Shown: piece by piece, positions 38,474 through 46,606 of the stretch
How the letters are laid out: every line of letters begins with the position of its first letter
Numbering within the stretch: position 1 is the first letter of the stretch
Translations under genes and position numbers: made by a program
Source: Scleromatobacter sp964418745
GTDB taxonomy: Bacteria > Pseudomonadota > Gammaproteobacteria > Burkholderiales > Burkholderiaceae_C
DNA: 64,000 bases
Direction of reading: 5' to 3'
Assembly: GCA_964418745.1 (NCBI GenBank)
Contig: CAYQMX010000001.1
Location: forward strand, 1 to 64,000
Notes under the pieces: generated by a model
The model's input: the letters and a program-made list of their open reading frames with translations, nothing else
Databases searched by the model: none
Told to the model about the DNA's origin: nothing

Positions 38474-41400
38474 GTGCGCTTGAAACTGTTGTTCGGAGTG
38501 ATCGGTGCGGTGCTGGGCGGCCTGCTGGGCAGCCTGCCCGCGACGCTGGCGATGGCCTTGCTGGGGGCGCTGGGCGGTTGGTGGTGGAGCGCCCGCCGCG
38601 CCGCCGCGCCGGCCGTCTCGGGCCTCGATGCCCCGACCCTGCTGCGGCGCATCGTGGCGCTCGAACAGGAGGTCGCCGCGCTGCGCCAGCGGGGCGTGCC
38701 CGCGCCGGCGGCCGAGGCCGTGCCGGTCGCCCCCGATGTCGCTCCGGCGGTCGTGCCCTTGCCGGCCGCGTCGGCCATGGCGCCGGCGCCCGCGGCCCGC
38801 GCCGCCGAGGTCGAACGGCCGCCCGTCGCCGCGGCGCCCATCGCCGCGGTCGCTCCCGTCGCAGCGGTCGCAGCGGTCGCACCCGCCGCACCCGTCGCAC
38901 CCGTCGCGCCGCCGCGCCGCGCACCCGTCGCGCCGCCCGCACCGGCCGTGCCGCTGCGCGACCGCCTGCCGCCGTTCGTCGCCCGCGCGATCTTCGGCGG
39001 CAACACCATCGTCAAGGTGGGCGTGCTGATCCTGTTCCTGGGCCTGGCGTTCCTGCTGCGCTACACCGCGCAGCGCGTCACCGTGCCGGTGGAACTGCGC
39101 TACGCCGGCGTGGCGCTGGTGGGCGTCGTGCTCACCGCCATCGGCTGGCGCCTGCGCGAGCGCCGCGACGCCGGGGGCGGCACAGGCTACGGCCTGATCC
39201 TGCAGGGCGCCGGCATCGGCGTGTTCTACCTGACGACGCTGGGCGCGCTGCGGCTGGAGCCGCTGTTGTCGCCCGGGCTGGCGTTCGCGTTCATGGCGCT
39301 GGTGGCGGTGCTCGGCGCGCTGCTGGCGGTGCTGCAGGACGCGCCGTGGCTGGCCCTGGTGGCGGTCGCCGAGGGCTTCGCGGCGCCGGCGCTGGTGAGC
39401 ACCGGCAGCGCGGCCTACGTGCCGCTGATGTCGTACATGGCCATCCTGGATGCCGGCATCCTCGCGATGGCCTGGTTCAAGGCCTGGCGACCGCTCAACC
39501 TCGTGGGCGCCGTGGCCACCTTCGCGCTGGCCGGCGCCTGGGCGCAGGCGCACTACGTGGCGGCCGACTACGCGGGTGTGCAGGCCTGCCTCGTGTTCTT
39601 CTTCCTGCTGTTCACGCTCACCGGCGTGCTGTTCGCGCGCCGTGCCCTGGCCGCGGGCGAGCCGCCGCCGGCCGGGCTGCCGCTCGCCGACCAGGCGCTG
39701 GACGCCCTGCGCCGCGTGGGTCGCGTCGACAGCACGCTGACCTTCGGCGTGCCGCTGGCGGCGTTCTCGCTGCAGTACCTGCTGGTGCGCGACATGCCCT
39801 GGGGGCCGGCCTGGGCCGCCGCCGCGTTCGCGCTGTTCCACCTCCTGCTGGGCGGCGTGCTGCTGCGCGGCCTGCGTCCGCGCTACGCGCTGCTGGGCGA
39901 GGCGCACGCGATCGTCGGCACGATCTTCGCCACGCTGGCGGTGCCGCTCGCGCTGCAGGGCACGTGGACGGGCGCGACCTGGGCCATCGAGGCGGCCGGC
40001 ATGTACTGGCTGGGGGCCCGCCAGCGGCGCACCTACGCGCGTGCCTTCGCGCTGGCGGTGATGCTGGGCGCCGCCCTGCGGCTGCTCGCCGGGCTGACGC
40101 TGGACCTGCGTGACGACGTGCCGCTGCTGGTCGGCTCGACGCTGGGCATGGCGATGCTGGCGCTGGCACTGTGCGCGCTGGACGCCGTGCGGCGGCGCAT
40201 GCCCGGCGCGGTGCGCGGCGCGGTCGAGGAACTGGCCGCGCTGGCGGTGCCGTTCACCGCGGCGCTGGCGTTCACCGCCCTCGCGTGGATGCAATGCCCG
40301 ATGCTGTGGGCCGGCGCGATCACCGCCTGGATCGCCTTCGGCTGCGCCGCGCTGGCGGGTCGACTGGACGCGCCGTCGCTGCGCGTGGCCAGCCTGCTGC
40401 TGCACCTGGTCGCGTTGACGGCGATGACGCTGTCGCTGCAGGTCGCCAGCGCGGCGCCGACCCAGGCGCACGCGTGGCGCGACCTCGTCGCCGCGCTGCT
40501 GATCGGCGCCGCCCTGCTGGCCACCGGCTGGCTGGGCCTGCGCGACGCGTGGCGCGACGCCGCGCAGGGTACGCCGCGTCCGGTGCCGCTGGCGAGCAGC
40601 ATCGGCCTGGTGGTCGGCCTGGCCGTGGCCAGCGCCAGCCTGATGTTCGAGCTGGCGCCGGCCGACGCCGCGCTGGTGTGGCCCATCGTCGGGCTGGCCG
40701 CCGCATGGATCGGCCTGCGTCTGCGCAGCGGCGCGCTGGTGGGGGCGGGCTTCGGCCTGCAGGCGGCCGCCGGCCTGGCGAGCGTGGCGTTCGCGCCCGA
40801 CATCTGGGCGTCCGCCGACCCCGCGGTGGCGATCGCCCCGACCCTGTGGATCCCGCTGCTGCTCACCTTCACGGGCCTGGTGCTCGGCGACCGCCTGCGG
40901 GTGCCGTACGCCGACGGCGTGCGGCCTTGGTGGCAGGCCGCGCCGGTGCAGTGGGCCGGCGTCGCCTGGGCCCTGCTGTGGTGGTCGCGCACGCTGCCGC
41001 CGGTGATCTGGCGCACGCTGGCCGCGCACCCGGCGGCCGATGCGCTGGCGGCGTGGCCGCACTGGCAGCTGACCTGGCTGACGATGACGGCGCTGGCCGC
41101 CGTCGTGATCGCCCGCTGGCGCGATTGGCCGGTGCTGGGCCAGGCCACGCTGGCGACCGTGCCGGCGTGGATCCTGTTCGCGCTCGGCGCGCCGCCGGGG
41201 GACGCGCCCTCGGCCCACCTGGGCTGGGTCGCCTGGCCGCTGGCACTGCTGGCCCATCCGTGGCTGGTCCGGTTGCAGGCGCGCTGGCGCCCGCCCGTGC
41301 TCACCGCGCCGCTGCACGTGGGCGGCGGCTGGCTGTTCGTGGCCGTGGCCACGCGCGAGTGCATCGTGCGGGTGCAGGCCGTGGCCGCGGCGGGCTCAGC

Positions 41401-42115
41401 ATGGGAGGCGCTGGCCGCGATGGCGGTGCCCACGCTGGTCCTGGTCGCCAGCGCCCGGCCGGTGCTGCTGCGGCGCCAGCGCGACGAGGCCTGCCGCGCC
41501 GCCTGGCTGGGGGCCGGCTGCGGCGCGCTGGCGCTGTACCTGCTCGGCTGGCTGTGGGTGGGCAACACGAGCGCGGGCGACGCGGCGCCGCTGCCCTGGC
41601 TGCCGCTGCTCAATCCGCTGGAGGTCGGCCAGGGCATCGCCCTGCTGGCGATCGTCGGCTGGGTGCGCGCCGTGCCGCCGGCCTGGCGCGCGCGGCTGCC
41701 GGCACTCGCCCTGCCGGCGATCGCGGGCGCCACCGCGTTCGGCCTCGTCACCGGCCTGGTGCTGCGCACCTGCCACCACTGGGCCGACGTGCCGTGGGGC
41801 GCCGACGCGCTGTTCGCCTCGACGCTGGCGCAGGCCGCGCTGTCGGTCACCTGGTCGCTGATCGGCGTGGCGCTGATGCTGGCCGGCCACCGCGGCCGGC
41901 GCCGCGAGCTGTGGGGCGTTGGCGCCGCGCTGCTCGGCGTGGTGGTGGCCAAGCTGTTCCTGATCGAGCTCGCCGACCGCGGCAACCTCTCGCGCATCGT
42001 GTCGTTCATCGTCGTCGGCGGCCTGATGCTGGCCGTCGGCTATTTCGCGCCGATGCCGCCGCGCCGCGTCGACGACGACGGCACGGGGCCGGTGCTGCCG
42101 GGAGAGACCGCATGA
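38474..42115 (+). CDS. DUF2339 large polytopic membrane protein
   Basis: This very hydrophobic protein of about 1213 residues belongs to DUF2339. The N-terminal 30 residues form a membrane hairpin. Next comes a coiled segment (about 55-75) and an Ala/Pro/Val-rich linker (about 75-160). A conserved F-G-G-N-T-I-V-K-V-G-V-L-I-L-F motif starts the transmembrane core of more than 25 helices. The start is GTG at 38474 (a TTG two codons later is possible). It is coupled to the DUF3999 gene by ATGA; the two families commonly occur together. The function is unknown; an envelope role is inferred. A 957-residue frame on the opposite strand is a GC-driven shadow. Confidence 0.88.
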   Translation: MRLKLLFGVIGAVLGGLLGSLPATLAMALLGALGGWWWSARRAAAPAVSGLDAPTLLRRIVALEQEVAALRQRGVPAPAAEAVPVAPDVAPAVVPLPAASAMAPAPAARAAEVERPPVAAAPIAAVAPVAAVAAVAPAAPVAPVAPPRRAPVAPPAPAVPLRDRLPPFVARAIFGGNTIVKVGVLILFLGLAFLLRYTAQRVTVPVELRYAGVALVGVVLTAIGWRLRERRDAGGGTGYGLILQGAGIGVFYLTTLGALRLEPLLSPGLAFAFMALVAVLGALLAVLQDAPWLALVAVAEGFAAPALVSTGSAAYVPLMSYMAILDAGILAMAWFKAWRPLNLVGAVATFALAGAWAQAHYVAADYAGVQACLVFFFLLFTLTGVLFARRALAAGEPPPAGLPLADQALDALRRVGRVDSTLTFGVPLAAFSLQYLLVRDMPWGPAWAAAAFALFHLLLGGVLLRGLRPRYALLGEAHAIVGTIFATLAVPLALQGTWTGATWAIEAAGMYWLGARQRRTYARAFALAVMLGAALRLLAGLTLDLRDDVPLLVGSTLGMAMLALALCALDAVRRRMPGAVRGAVEELAALAVPFTAALAFTALAWMQCPMLWAGAITAWIAFGCAALAGRLDAPSLRVASLLLHLVALTAMTLSLQVASAAPTQAHAWRDLVAALLIGAALLATGWLGLRDAWRDAAQGTPRPVPLASSIGLVVGLAVASASLMFELAPADAALVWPIVGLAAAWIGLRLRSGALVGAGFGLQAAAGLASVAFAPDIWASADPAVAIAPTLWIPLLLTFTGLVLGDRLRVPYADGVRPWWQAAPVQWAGVAWALLWWSRTLPPVIWRTLAAHPAADALAAWPHWQLTWLTMTALAAVVIARWRDWPVLGQATLATVPAWILFALGAPPGDAPSAHLGWVAWPLALLAHPWLVRLQARWRPPVLTAPLHVGGGWLFVAVATRECIVRVQAVAAAGSAWEALAAMAVPTLVLVASARPVLLRRQRDEACRAAWLGAGCGALALYLLGWLWVGNTSAGDAAPLPWLPLLNPLEVGQGIALLAIVGWVRAVPPAWRARLPALALPAIAGATAFGLVTGLVLRTCHHWADVPWGADALFASTLAQAALSVTWSLIGVALMLAGHRGRRRELWGVGAALLGVVVAKLFLIELADRGNLSRIVSFIVVGGLMLAVGYFAPMPPRRVDDDGTGPVLPGETA

Positions 42116-43572
42116 AGATCGTCGCCCTTGCCCGCACGGCGGCGCTTGCGCTGGCCTGCGCGAGCGCGCTCGCGGCGCCCGCGCCCGCGCGCACGAGCAG
42201 CCTGCCGCTGACCCTGGCCGGCACCGGCCCGTACTACCCGCTGGACATCGGCCTGCAGGCGCGCGCGCTGTCCGACCAGCCCGGCCTCGGCGACCTGCGG
42301 GTGCGCAACGGCGCCGGCGAGGCGATGGCGTTCGCCTGGGTCGAGTCGCCGCTGCCGCCCGCCACGCCGCAGAAGGCGCCGGCGCGCCTGTACAAGGTGC
42401 CGCTGCCGCCGGCCGACGCGGCGTCGACGACCGTCGATGCGCCGCCGCGCCAGGCCTGGATCGTCGACACCCGCGACGGCGCCAGCGACCTGCTGCGCCT
42501 GGAGCTGGCGCTCGAACGCGACACCCAGGGCGTCTACACGCTGCGCGTGGAGGCAAGCGACGACCTGCAGCACTGGCGCACGCTGGTGCAGGACGCGCAG
42601 CTAGTGCAGCTGCAGGCGCTCCCGCAGGTGGGCGCCGCCGGCGCGCTGGCGACCCTGGCCGAGCGCGAGCGCCTGAGCGCCAACGGCATCGACCTGGACA
42701 ACGTGCCGGCACGCTACCTGCGCCTGACGACGGCGCCGCGCTCCGCGATACCGCCGCTGGTATCGGCGACGGTCCTGCGCGTCCCGCACCGCCCCGCCCC
42801 CATACCACTGGAATGGAGCGCGCCGATCGCCGCCTCGGGCTGCGAGGCCACGTCGTGCGACTACCCGCTGCCCCACAACACGCCCGTCGACGCGGTGCAG
42901 GTCGCGCCCGCGGATGTCGACACCATCGGCCAGGTGATGGTGCTGGGCCAGGTCGACGCCACCCGGGCGCCGCCGCCGCGCCACGCCCTGCTGCGCGGCC
43001 CGCTGCACGCGCTGCGCCTGAAGGCCGAGCGCTCGGCCACGCGCGCCGGGCTGGCGTGGGACAGCGCGGCGATCGCCAGCGTCTACTGGCTCACGCAGGC
43101 CAGCGGCGAGCCCGACCTGCACTCGCCGCCGGTTCGCCTGGACGGCACCGTCTGGCAGGCGCTGCGGCTGGAGACCTTCGGGCCGATCAGCCAGCTGGGC
43201 CACGCCGCGCCCACGATCCGCATCGGCGTGCGGCCGCGCCGGCTGGTGTTCGTCGCCCGTGGCGCGGGCCCGTTCACGCTCGCGCGCACGAGCCCTGGCG
43301 ACACCACCGCGGCGATGCCGCTGGCCGAGCTCATGCCGGGGCGGGCGCCCGCCGCCGCCTTGCCCGCGGCCTCGGCCACCGTCACGCCGGTCGTCGCCGC
43401 CGCGAGCGCGTCCTCGCCGGCGACGGCGGGCCCGCCGCCCGCCGCGCCGGCGCCGGACCGCACGCCCTGGCTGTGGGCCGCGCTGCTGGCCGGCCTCGCG
43501 TTGATGGGCGCGATGGCGTGGTCGCTGCTGCGCCGGCCCGCCGCGGTGGAGCCGCCCGCCGCCGGCGGCTGA
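42112..43572 (+). CDS. DUF3999 exported/membrane-anchored protein
   Basis: This 486-residue protein has a signal peptide (residues 1-22), then a large periplasmic beta-rich domain with D-L-R-V-R-N-G-A-G-E near residue 62 and I-D-L-D-N-V-P-A-R-Y-L-R-L near 200. An Ala/Pro/Ser linker leads to a C-terminal transmembrane helix (about 455-475) with a short basic tail. This fits DUF3999, which pairs with DUF2339. The two genes overlap (ATGA) and probably form an envelope complex of unknown role. Confidence 0.85.
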   Translation: MKIVALARTAALALACASALAAPAPARTSSLPLTLAGTGPYYPLDIGLQARALSDQPGLGDLRVRNGAGEAMAFAWVESPLPPATPQKAPARLYKVPLPPADAASTTVDAPPRQAWIVDTRDGASDLLRLELALERDTQGVYTLRVEASDDLQHWRTLVQDAQLVQLQALPQVGAAGALATLAERERLSANGIDLDNVPARYLRLTTAPRSAIPPLVSATVLRVPHRPAPIPLEWSAPIAASGCEATSCDYPLPHNTPVDAVQVAPADVDTIGQVMVLGQVDATRAPPPRHALLRGPLHALRLKAERSATRAGLAWDSAAIASVYWLTQASGEPDLHSPPVRLDGTVWQALRLETFGPISQLGHAAPTIRIGVRPRRLVFVARGAGPFTLARTSPGDTTAAMPLAELMPGRAPAAALPAASATVTPVVAAASASSPATAGPPPAAPAPDRTPWLWAALLAGLALMGAMAWSLLRRPAAVEPPAAGG

Positions 43573-43778
43573 GTCCCGGCGGTCGATGCACCGATGGCCG
43601 GCAGCACGGCGGCGTTGCGTGCGCCCTGTCGTCGGGCAGCGATGAACCCTGGCACTCGCCGGGTCGGGCAAAACGCTGTACAACCTGCGCGATGGGCGGC
43701 ACCACACGGTCTCCGCCGCCCGCCGGCCCGGCCCGGGGTTCCCGTCGAGCTGGCTCGGCTCAACCCGTCGAGGTCTCC

Positions 43779-44099
43779 ATGAACCTGTTCAAGCAACTGC
43801 CCGGCTTCCAGCGGTCGGCACCCGGACTGGAACAGCGCATCTGGCAGCGCCTGCCCGCCATCCTGCTGTGGGGCACGCTGCTGCCGCTGCTGCTGGCGCT
43901 CGCCAACCACGCGTTCGCCAACGCGGGCGCGTCGCGGGTGCTCGACTACGCGCTGTGGGGCGCCGTCAGCGTGCACTGGTCGCTGTCGCTGACGCTCGGC
44001 CTGGGCTGCTTCATCGTCCGCGTGATGAAGGGGCCGGCATACGTGGCCGATGCGTACCCGCTGCCGCTGGCCCCGGACGTCGCCACGGCGGAGTCCTGA
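43779..44099 (+). CDS. Small two-helix membrane protein, hypothetical
   Basis: This 106-residue protein has two hydrophobic segments (about residues 26-47 and 60-82), a basic/amphipathic N-terminus and a polar C-terminal tail, so it is probably an inner-membrane hairpin. I do not recognise the family. A weak GAGGTC site precedes the ATG at 43779. It lies about 200 bp downstream of the DUF3999 gene and may be part of that unit or separate. Confidence 0.6.
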   Translation: MNLFKQLPGFQRSAPGLEQRIWQRLPAILLWGTLLPLLLALANHAFANAGASRVLDYALWGAVSVHWSLSLTLGLGCFIVRVMKGPAYVADAYPLPLAPDVATAES

Positions 44100-44127
44100 G
44101 CACGCGCGGTCCCCGCGGCCCGGCCGC

Positions 44128-44535
44128 TCAGGGCGCGATCGGCACGTCCACCACCCGCGCCGCGTCGATGGCGCGGATGCGCTCCTCGGTGTAGTAGCCG
44201 CCGTACTCGGTGTAGCGCAGGAACGGCCGCGCGCACCTGGCGCAGCGCCAGGCCTCGCAGCGGTTGTACGGAAACCAGGCGGGCGCGATCGGTGCGTCGG
44301 CCGACCAGGCGTGGGTGCCGGCCGGGTGGTACTCGGCGACGGTGGGATCGTCCAGCGCCGGATCGCGCAGGCTGCCCACGAACTCGAGCGCGCCGCGCGC
44401 GAAGCTGCCCGGCAAGGCCTCCCAGCCGGGACACACCAGCGCGGCGCAGGCCGGACACGGCGCGGCGGGCGGCAAGTGGTGCGCCAGGGCGACCAGGTCG
44501 GTCGCGGACAGCAGGGGCGTGGCAGGGGCGTTCAT
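44128..44535 (-). CDS. Small cysteine-rich protein with two CxxC pairs, hypothetical
   Basis: This 135-residue protein has C-P-A-C near residue 27 (with another Cys seven residues later) and C-A-R-C near residue 98, suggesting a zinc-ribbon-like fold. Between and after them lie W-F-P-Y-N-R-C-E-A-W-R and R-Y-T-E-Y-G-G-Y-Y-T-E-E-R-I-R-A-I. That end pattern is seen in conserved betaproteobacterial hypothetical proteins. No enzyme motif is visible. It is the last leftward gene before the convergent membrane protein gene. Confidence 0.65.
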   Translation of the reverse strand: MNAPATPLLSATDLVALAHHLPPAAPCPACAALVCPGWEALPGSFARGALEFVGSLRDPALDDPTVAEYHPAGTHAWSADAPIAPAWFPYNRCEAWRCARCARPFLRYTEYGGYYTEERIRAIDAARVVDVPIAP

Positions 44536-44593
44536 GGACGGGCGTCGAGTCGTTCCCGCATCGTCGCACAGGCGGGGCGCGCGGTGCCGCGGG

Positions 44594-45112
44594 TCAGGGC
44601 CTGGTCGGCCCGCCCATGTCGTGGTGCATGTGGCCCGCCATCGCATCGGCGCCGTGGTCGGCCACCTGCGCGTCGAACCACTGGTGCAGGGCCGCGACGA
44701 GTCGGGCGTCCGCGGTGCGGTAGGTCAGCTCGGCGCCGGCATCGACCTCGGCGAATTCGATCGCCAGCTGGCCCGGCTTCGCCGCGCGCAGTTCCGCCAG
44801 TCCGGGCATCGCGGCGCCGTGGATGTGGGCCGGCCCCGCGAAGTCGCCCTGGCGGAAGCGGGCCTGCATCTCGCGCAGGTGGGCGCGCACCAGCGCGACC
44901 TGGTCGGCATCGTCGGCGCGCCTGGCGACGACGCGCTGCACGCCGCCGTCGGGCGTCTTCGTGAACACATGCAGCGTGGCGGCCAGGCTGAAGGGCATCA
45001 CGTCGGCGCCGCGCGCGGCGACCTCGGCCTGGCGCGGCGGGTCAGTGGCCCGGGCATGCGGCGGCAAGGCCAGCAGCGCGAGCAGCGTCGCGGTCGTCAG
45101 GTACCGGTTCAT
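44594..45112 (-). CDS. Small exported protein (often mislabelled aspartate carbamoyltransferase)
   Basis: This 172-residue protein has a signal peptide (residues 1-23, A-R-A). A conserved body follows: V-A-A-R-G-A-D-V-M-P-F, then T-L-H-V-F-T-K, H-L-R-E-M, F-A-G-P-A-H-I-H-G, and L-H-Q-W-F-D-A-Q-V-A-D-H-G-A-D-A. The tail is His/Met-rich (G-H-M-H-H-D-M-G) and could bind copper or another metal. Similar proteins are often mislabelled in databases as aspartate carbamoyltransferase, but no catalytic motif of that enzyme is present. A periplasmic metal role is an inference. Confidence 0.7.
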   Translation of the reverse strand: MNRYLTTATLLALLALPPHARATDPPRQAEVAARGADVMPFSLAATLHVFTKTPDGGVQRVVARRADDADQVALVRAHLREMQARFRQGDFAGPAHIHGAAMPGLAELRAAKPGQLAIEFAEVDAGAELTYRTADARLVAALHQWFDAQVADHGADAMAGHMHHDMGGPTRP

Positions 45113-45173
45113 GGGGCAGATCCTCCGCCGGATCCGGCCCGGCACAGGCACCGAGCATAGCGCGCGGGCGGCC

Positions 45174-45725
45174 TCAGCCGTCGAGGCCATCGAAGGTCTC
45201 GGCGCGCCGCTCGACTTCCTGCGCGAAGCGCGCCACGAACATCAGGGCGCGCACGCGGGCCGCGGCCGCGGCCCAGTCGCCCGCGTCGTCGATCAGGCCG
45301 GCCACCTCGGCGAGCAGGTCGCGCCGGCAGGCCTCGGCCTCGTCGGCGAGCGCCTGCACGGCAACGGCCCCACGCGCCCGATCCAGGGCCTCGCGCCAGT
45401 CCATCATCCGCACGAGAAAGCTCGGCGGCATCGCCGTGTTCGTCTCGGCGTCGACGCGCTGTCCGTTGAGTTCGCAGAGGTAGCTGGCGCGCGCCAGCGG
45501 CTGCTTCAACCGCTCGTAGGCCTGGTTGAAGCGGATCGCCCACTGCATCGCCGCGCACTGCTCGGCCGGGCTGCCCGCCGCGAAGCGGTCGGGGTGCACG
45601 CCGGCCATCAAGCCCCGCCAGCGGGCGTCGAGCGTCGCGCGATCCTGCGCGAAGCGCGCGGGGACGTCGAACAGCTCGAAGTCGCTGGCGTCCAGGCGCA
45701 ACGCGAACGGCGCGTCAGAGATCAT
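45174..45725 (-). CDS. hscB: Fe-S cluster co-chaperone HscB
   Basis: This 183-residue J-domain protein brings the scaffold IscU to the Hsp70 HscA. The N-terminal J-domain has F-E-L-F-D-V and the H-P-D motif near residue 44 (V-H-P-D-R-F). The C-terminal three-helix domain has A-S-Y-L-C-E-L and the M-P-P-S-F-L-V-R-M-M-D-W-R-E signature. It is normally in the isc operon. Here it is near the end of the nifHDK unit and overlaps the preceding hypothetical gene by 11 bp, so it may supply Fe-S clusters during nitrogen fixation or be a second copy. Confidence 0.88.
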   Translation of the reverse strand: MISDAPFALRLDASDFELFDVPARFAQDRATLDARWRGLMAGVHPDRFAAGSPAEQCAAMQWAIRFNQAYERLKQPLARASYLCELNGQRVDAETNTAMPPSFLVRMMDWREALDRARGAVAVQALADEAEACRRDLLAEVAGLIDDAGDWAAAAARVRALMFVARFAQEVERRAETFDGLDG

Positions 45726-46200
45726 CGGCCAGCGCTTCCACGGCGATGAGCTGCTGGCGCAGCGCCCAGCGCGCGCGCCAGCCGCCGGGCTGGTCGTAGA
45801 GCGCGTCGGCCTTGTCGACGGCCACCAGCGCGTGCTGCTCGCCTTCGTAGAAGCGCCATTGGCCGCCGCGGGCGCGCAGCGCGGCGCGGCAGGCGTCGAC
45901 CACGCGGATCGGGGCGGCGGCATAGAGCCCGCGCTCCTGCAGGAAGTCCGCGCGGAACAGCGGCGCATCCCAGCCGTGGCCGACGCCCAGTGCATGGATG
46001 TCCGGATGGCGCTCGGCGGCGTCCGCGTCCTCGGGGGCGGCGTCGAACAGCTCCAGCAGTTCGCGCGCGGTGGCCACGTCCCAGATCTCGTGCATGGCCG
46101 CGGCGCCGCCTTCGGCGACCTTGCGCAGCAGGTCCAGGTCGTCGAATGCGAACCAGGCGCGCGCCTCGCCCTGCGGCGGGACCTCGACCACGTAGATCAT
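45715..46200 (-). CDS. Conserved hypothetical protein downstream of nifHDK
   Basis: This 161-residue soluble protein has many acidic and aromatic residues (V-V-E-V-P-P-Q-G-E-A-R-A-W-F-A-F near the start, E-G-E-Q-H-A-L-V-A-V-D-K near 125). No catalytic motif or cysteine pair is recognisable. Its ATG overlaps the stop of the 108-residue gene (ATGA) and its end overlaps the HscB start. It is therefore locked into the nifHDK transcription unit, and a role in nitrogenase maturation or protection is inferred only from that. Confidence 0.65.
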   Translation of the reverse strand: MIYVVEVPPQGEARAWFAFDDLDLLRKVAEGGAAAMHEIWDVATARELLELFDAAPEDADAAERHPDIHALGVGHGWDAPLFRADFLQERGLYAAAPIRVVDACRAALRARGGQWRFYEGEQHALVAVDKADALYDQPGGWRARWALRQQLIAVEALADDL

Positions 46201-46523
46201 TCGATGCCCTCGGCGACCGACTTCTGCCACACGGCCTCGCTCATGCGCCGGCTGACGGCCTGCGGGCTGCCGTCGAAGGTGTCGTGGGCGCGACGCAGCG
46301 CCGCCTGCGCCACCGAGGCCTGCGGCATGGTCAGCGGCACGCGGCCCGCGACGTGCGTGGCTCCGGGCACCGCCTTCAGTATGGCCTGCCGGTTCGGATG
46401 CTCGTCGATGACGACCAGGTGATCGGTCTCGGGCCGGCCGTCAATGCAGACATGGCGCCCGCGCACCTCGACGACGCGGTCGTCGGACAGGTGCTTGACG
46501 TAGACGGGTTTGGATTCGGTCAT
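46197..46523 (-). CDS. Conserved hypothetical protein immediately after nifK
   Basis: This 108-residue protein has a small beta-rich N-terminus (V-Y-V-K-H-L-S-D-D-R-V-V-E-V, then D-H-L-V-V-I-D-E-H-P-N-R) and a helical C-terminus. I do not recognise a characterised family. It follows nifK after an 83-bp gap holding a long hairpin and is coupled to the next gene by ATGA. It probably belongs to the nif regulon. Confidence 0.65.
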   Translation of the reverse strand: MTESKPVYVKHLSDDRVVEVRGRHVCIDGRPETDHLVVIDEHPNRQAILKAVPGATHVAGRVPLTMPQASVAQAALRRAHDTFDGSPQAVSRRMSEAVWQKSVAEGIE

Positions 46524-46561
46524 GGCGCGTGTCCTGGCGAGGTGGCGGGCGAACGGATGGT

Positions 46562-46597
46562 GGCCCTCTCCGCGCGGCGCGCCGCACGGGGAGGGCC
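46562..46597 (-). terminator. Long hairpin just downstream of nifK
   Basis: A 17-base arm (46562-46578) pairs with 46581-46597 around a 2-base loop, with one G-T wobble and one mismatch. It lies between the nifK stop and the next gene. There is no T-run. It is more likely a processing or stabilising hairpin, or a partial attenuator, that favours high nifHDK mRNA over the downstream genes. Confidence 0.55.
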
Positions 46598-46606
46598 CGG
46601 CCGGGC

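Noticed and set aside
38444..41317. 957-codon open frame antisense to the DUF2339 gene
   Set aside because: Composition is Gln/Arg/His/Gly-rich nonsense typical of antisense frames in GC-rich genes; the sense strand has a clear polytopic membrane family.
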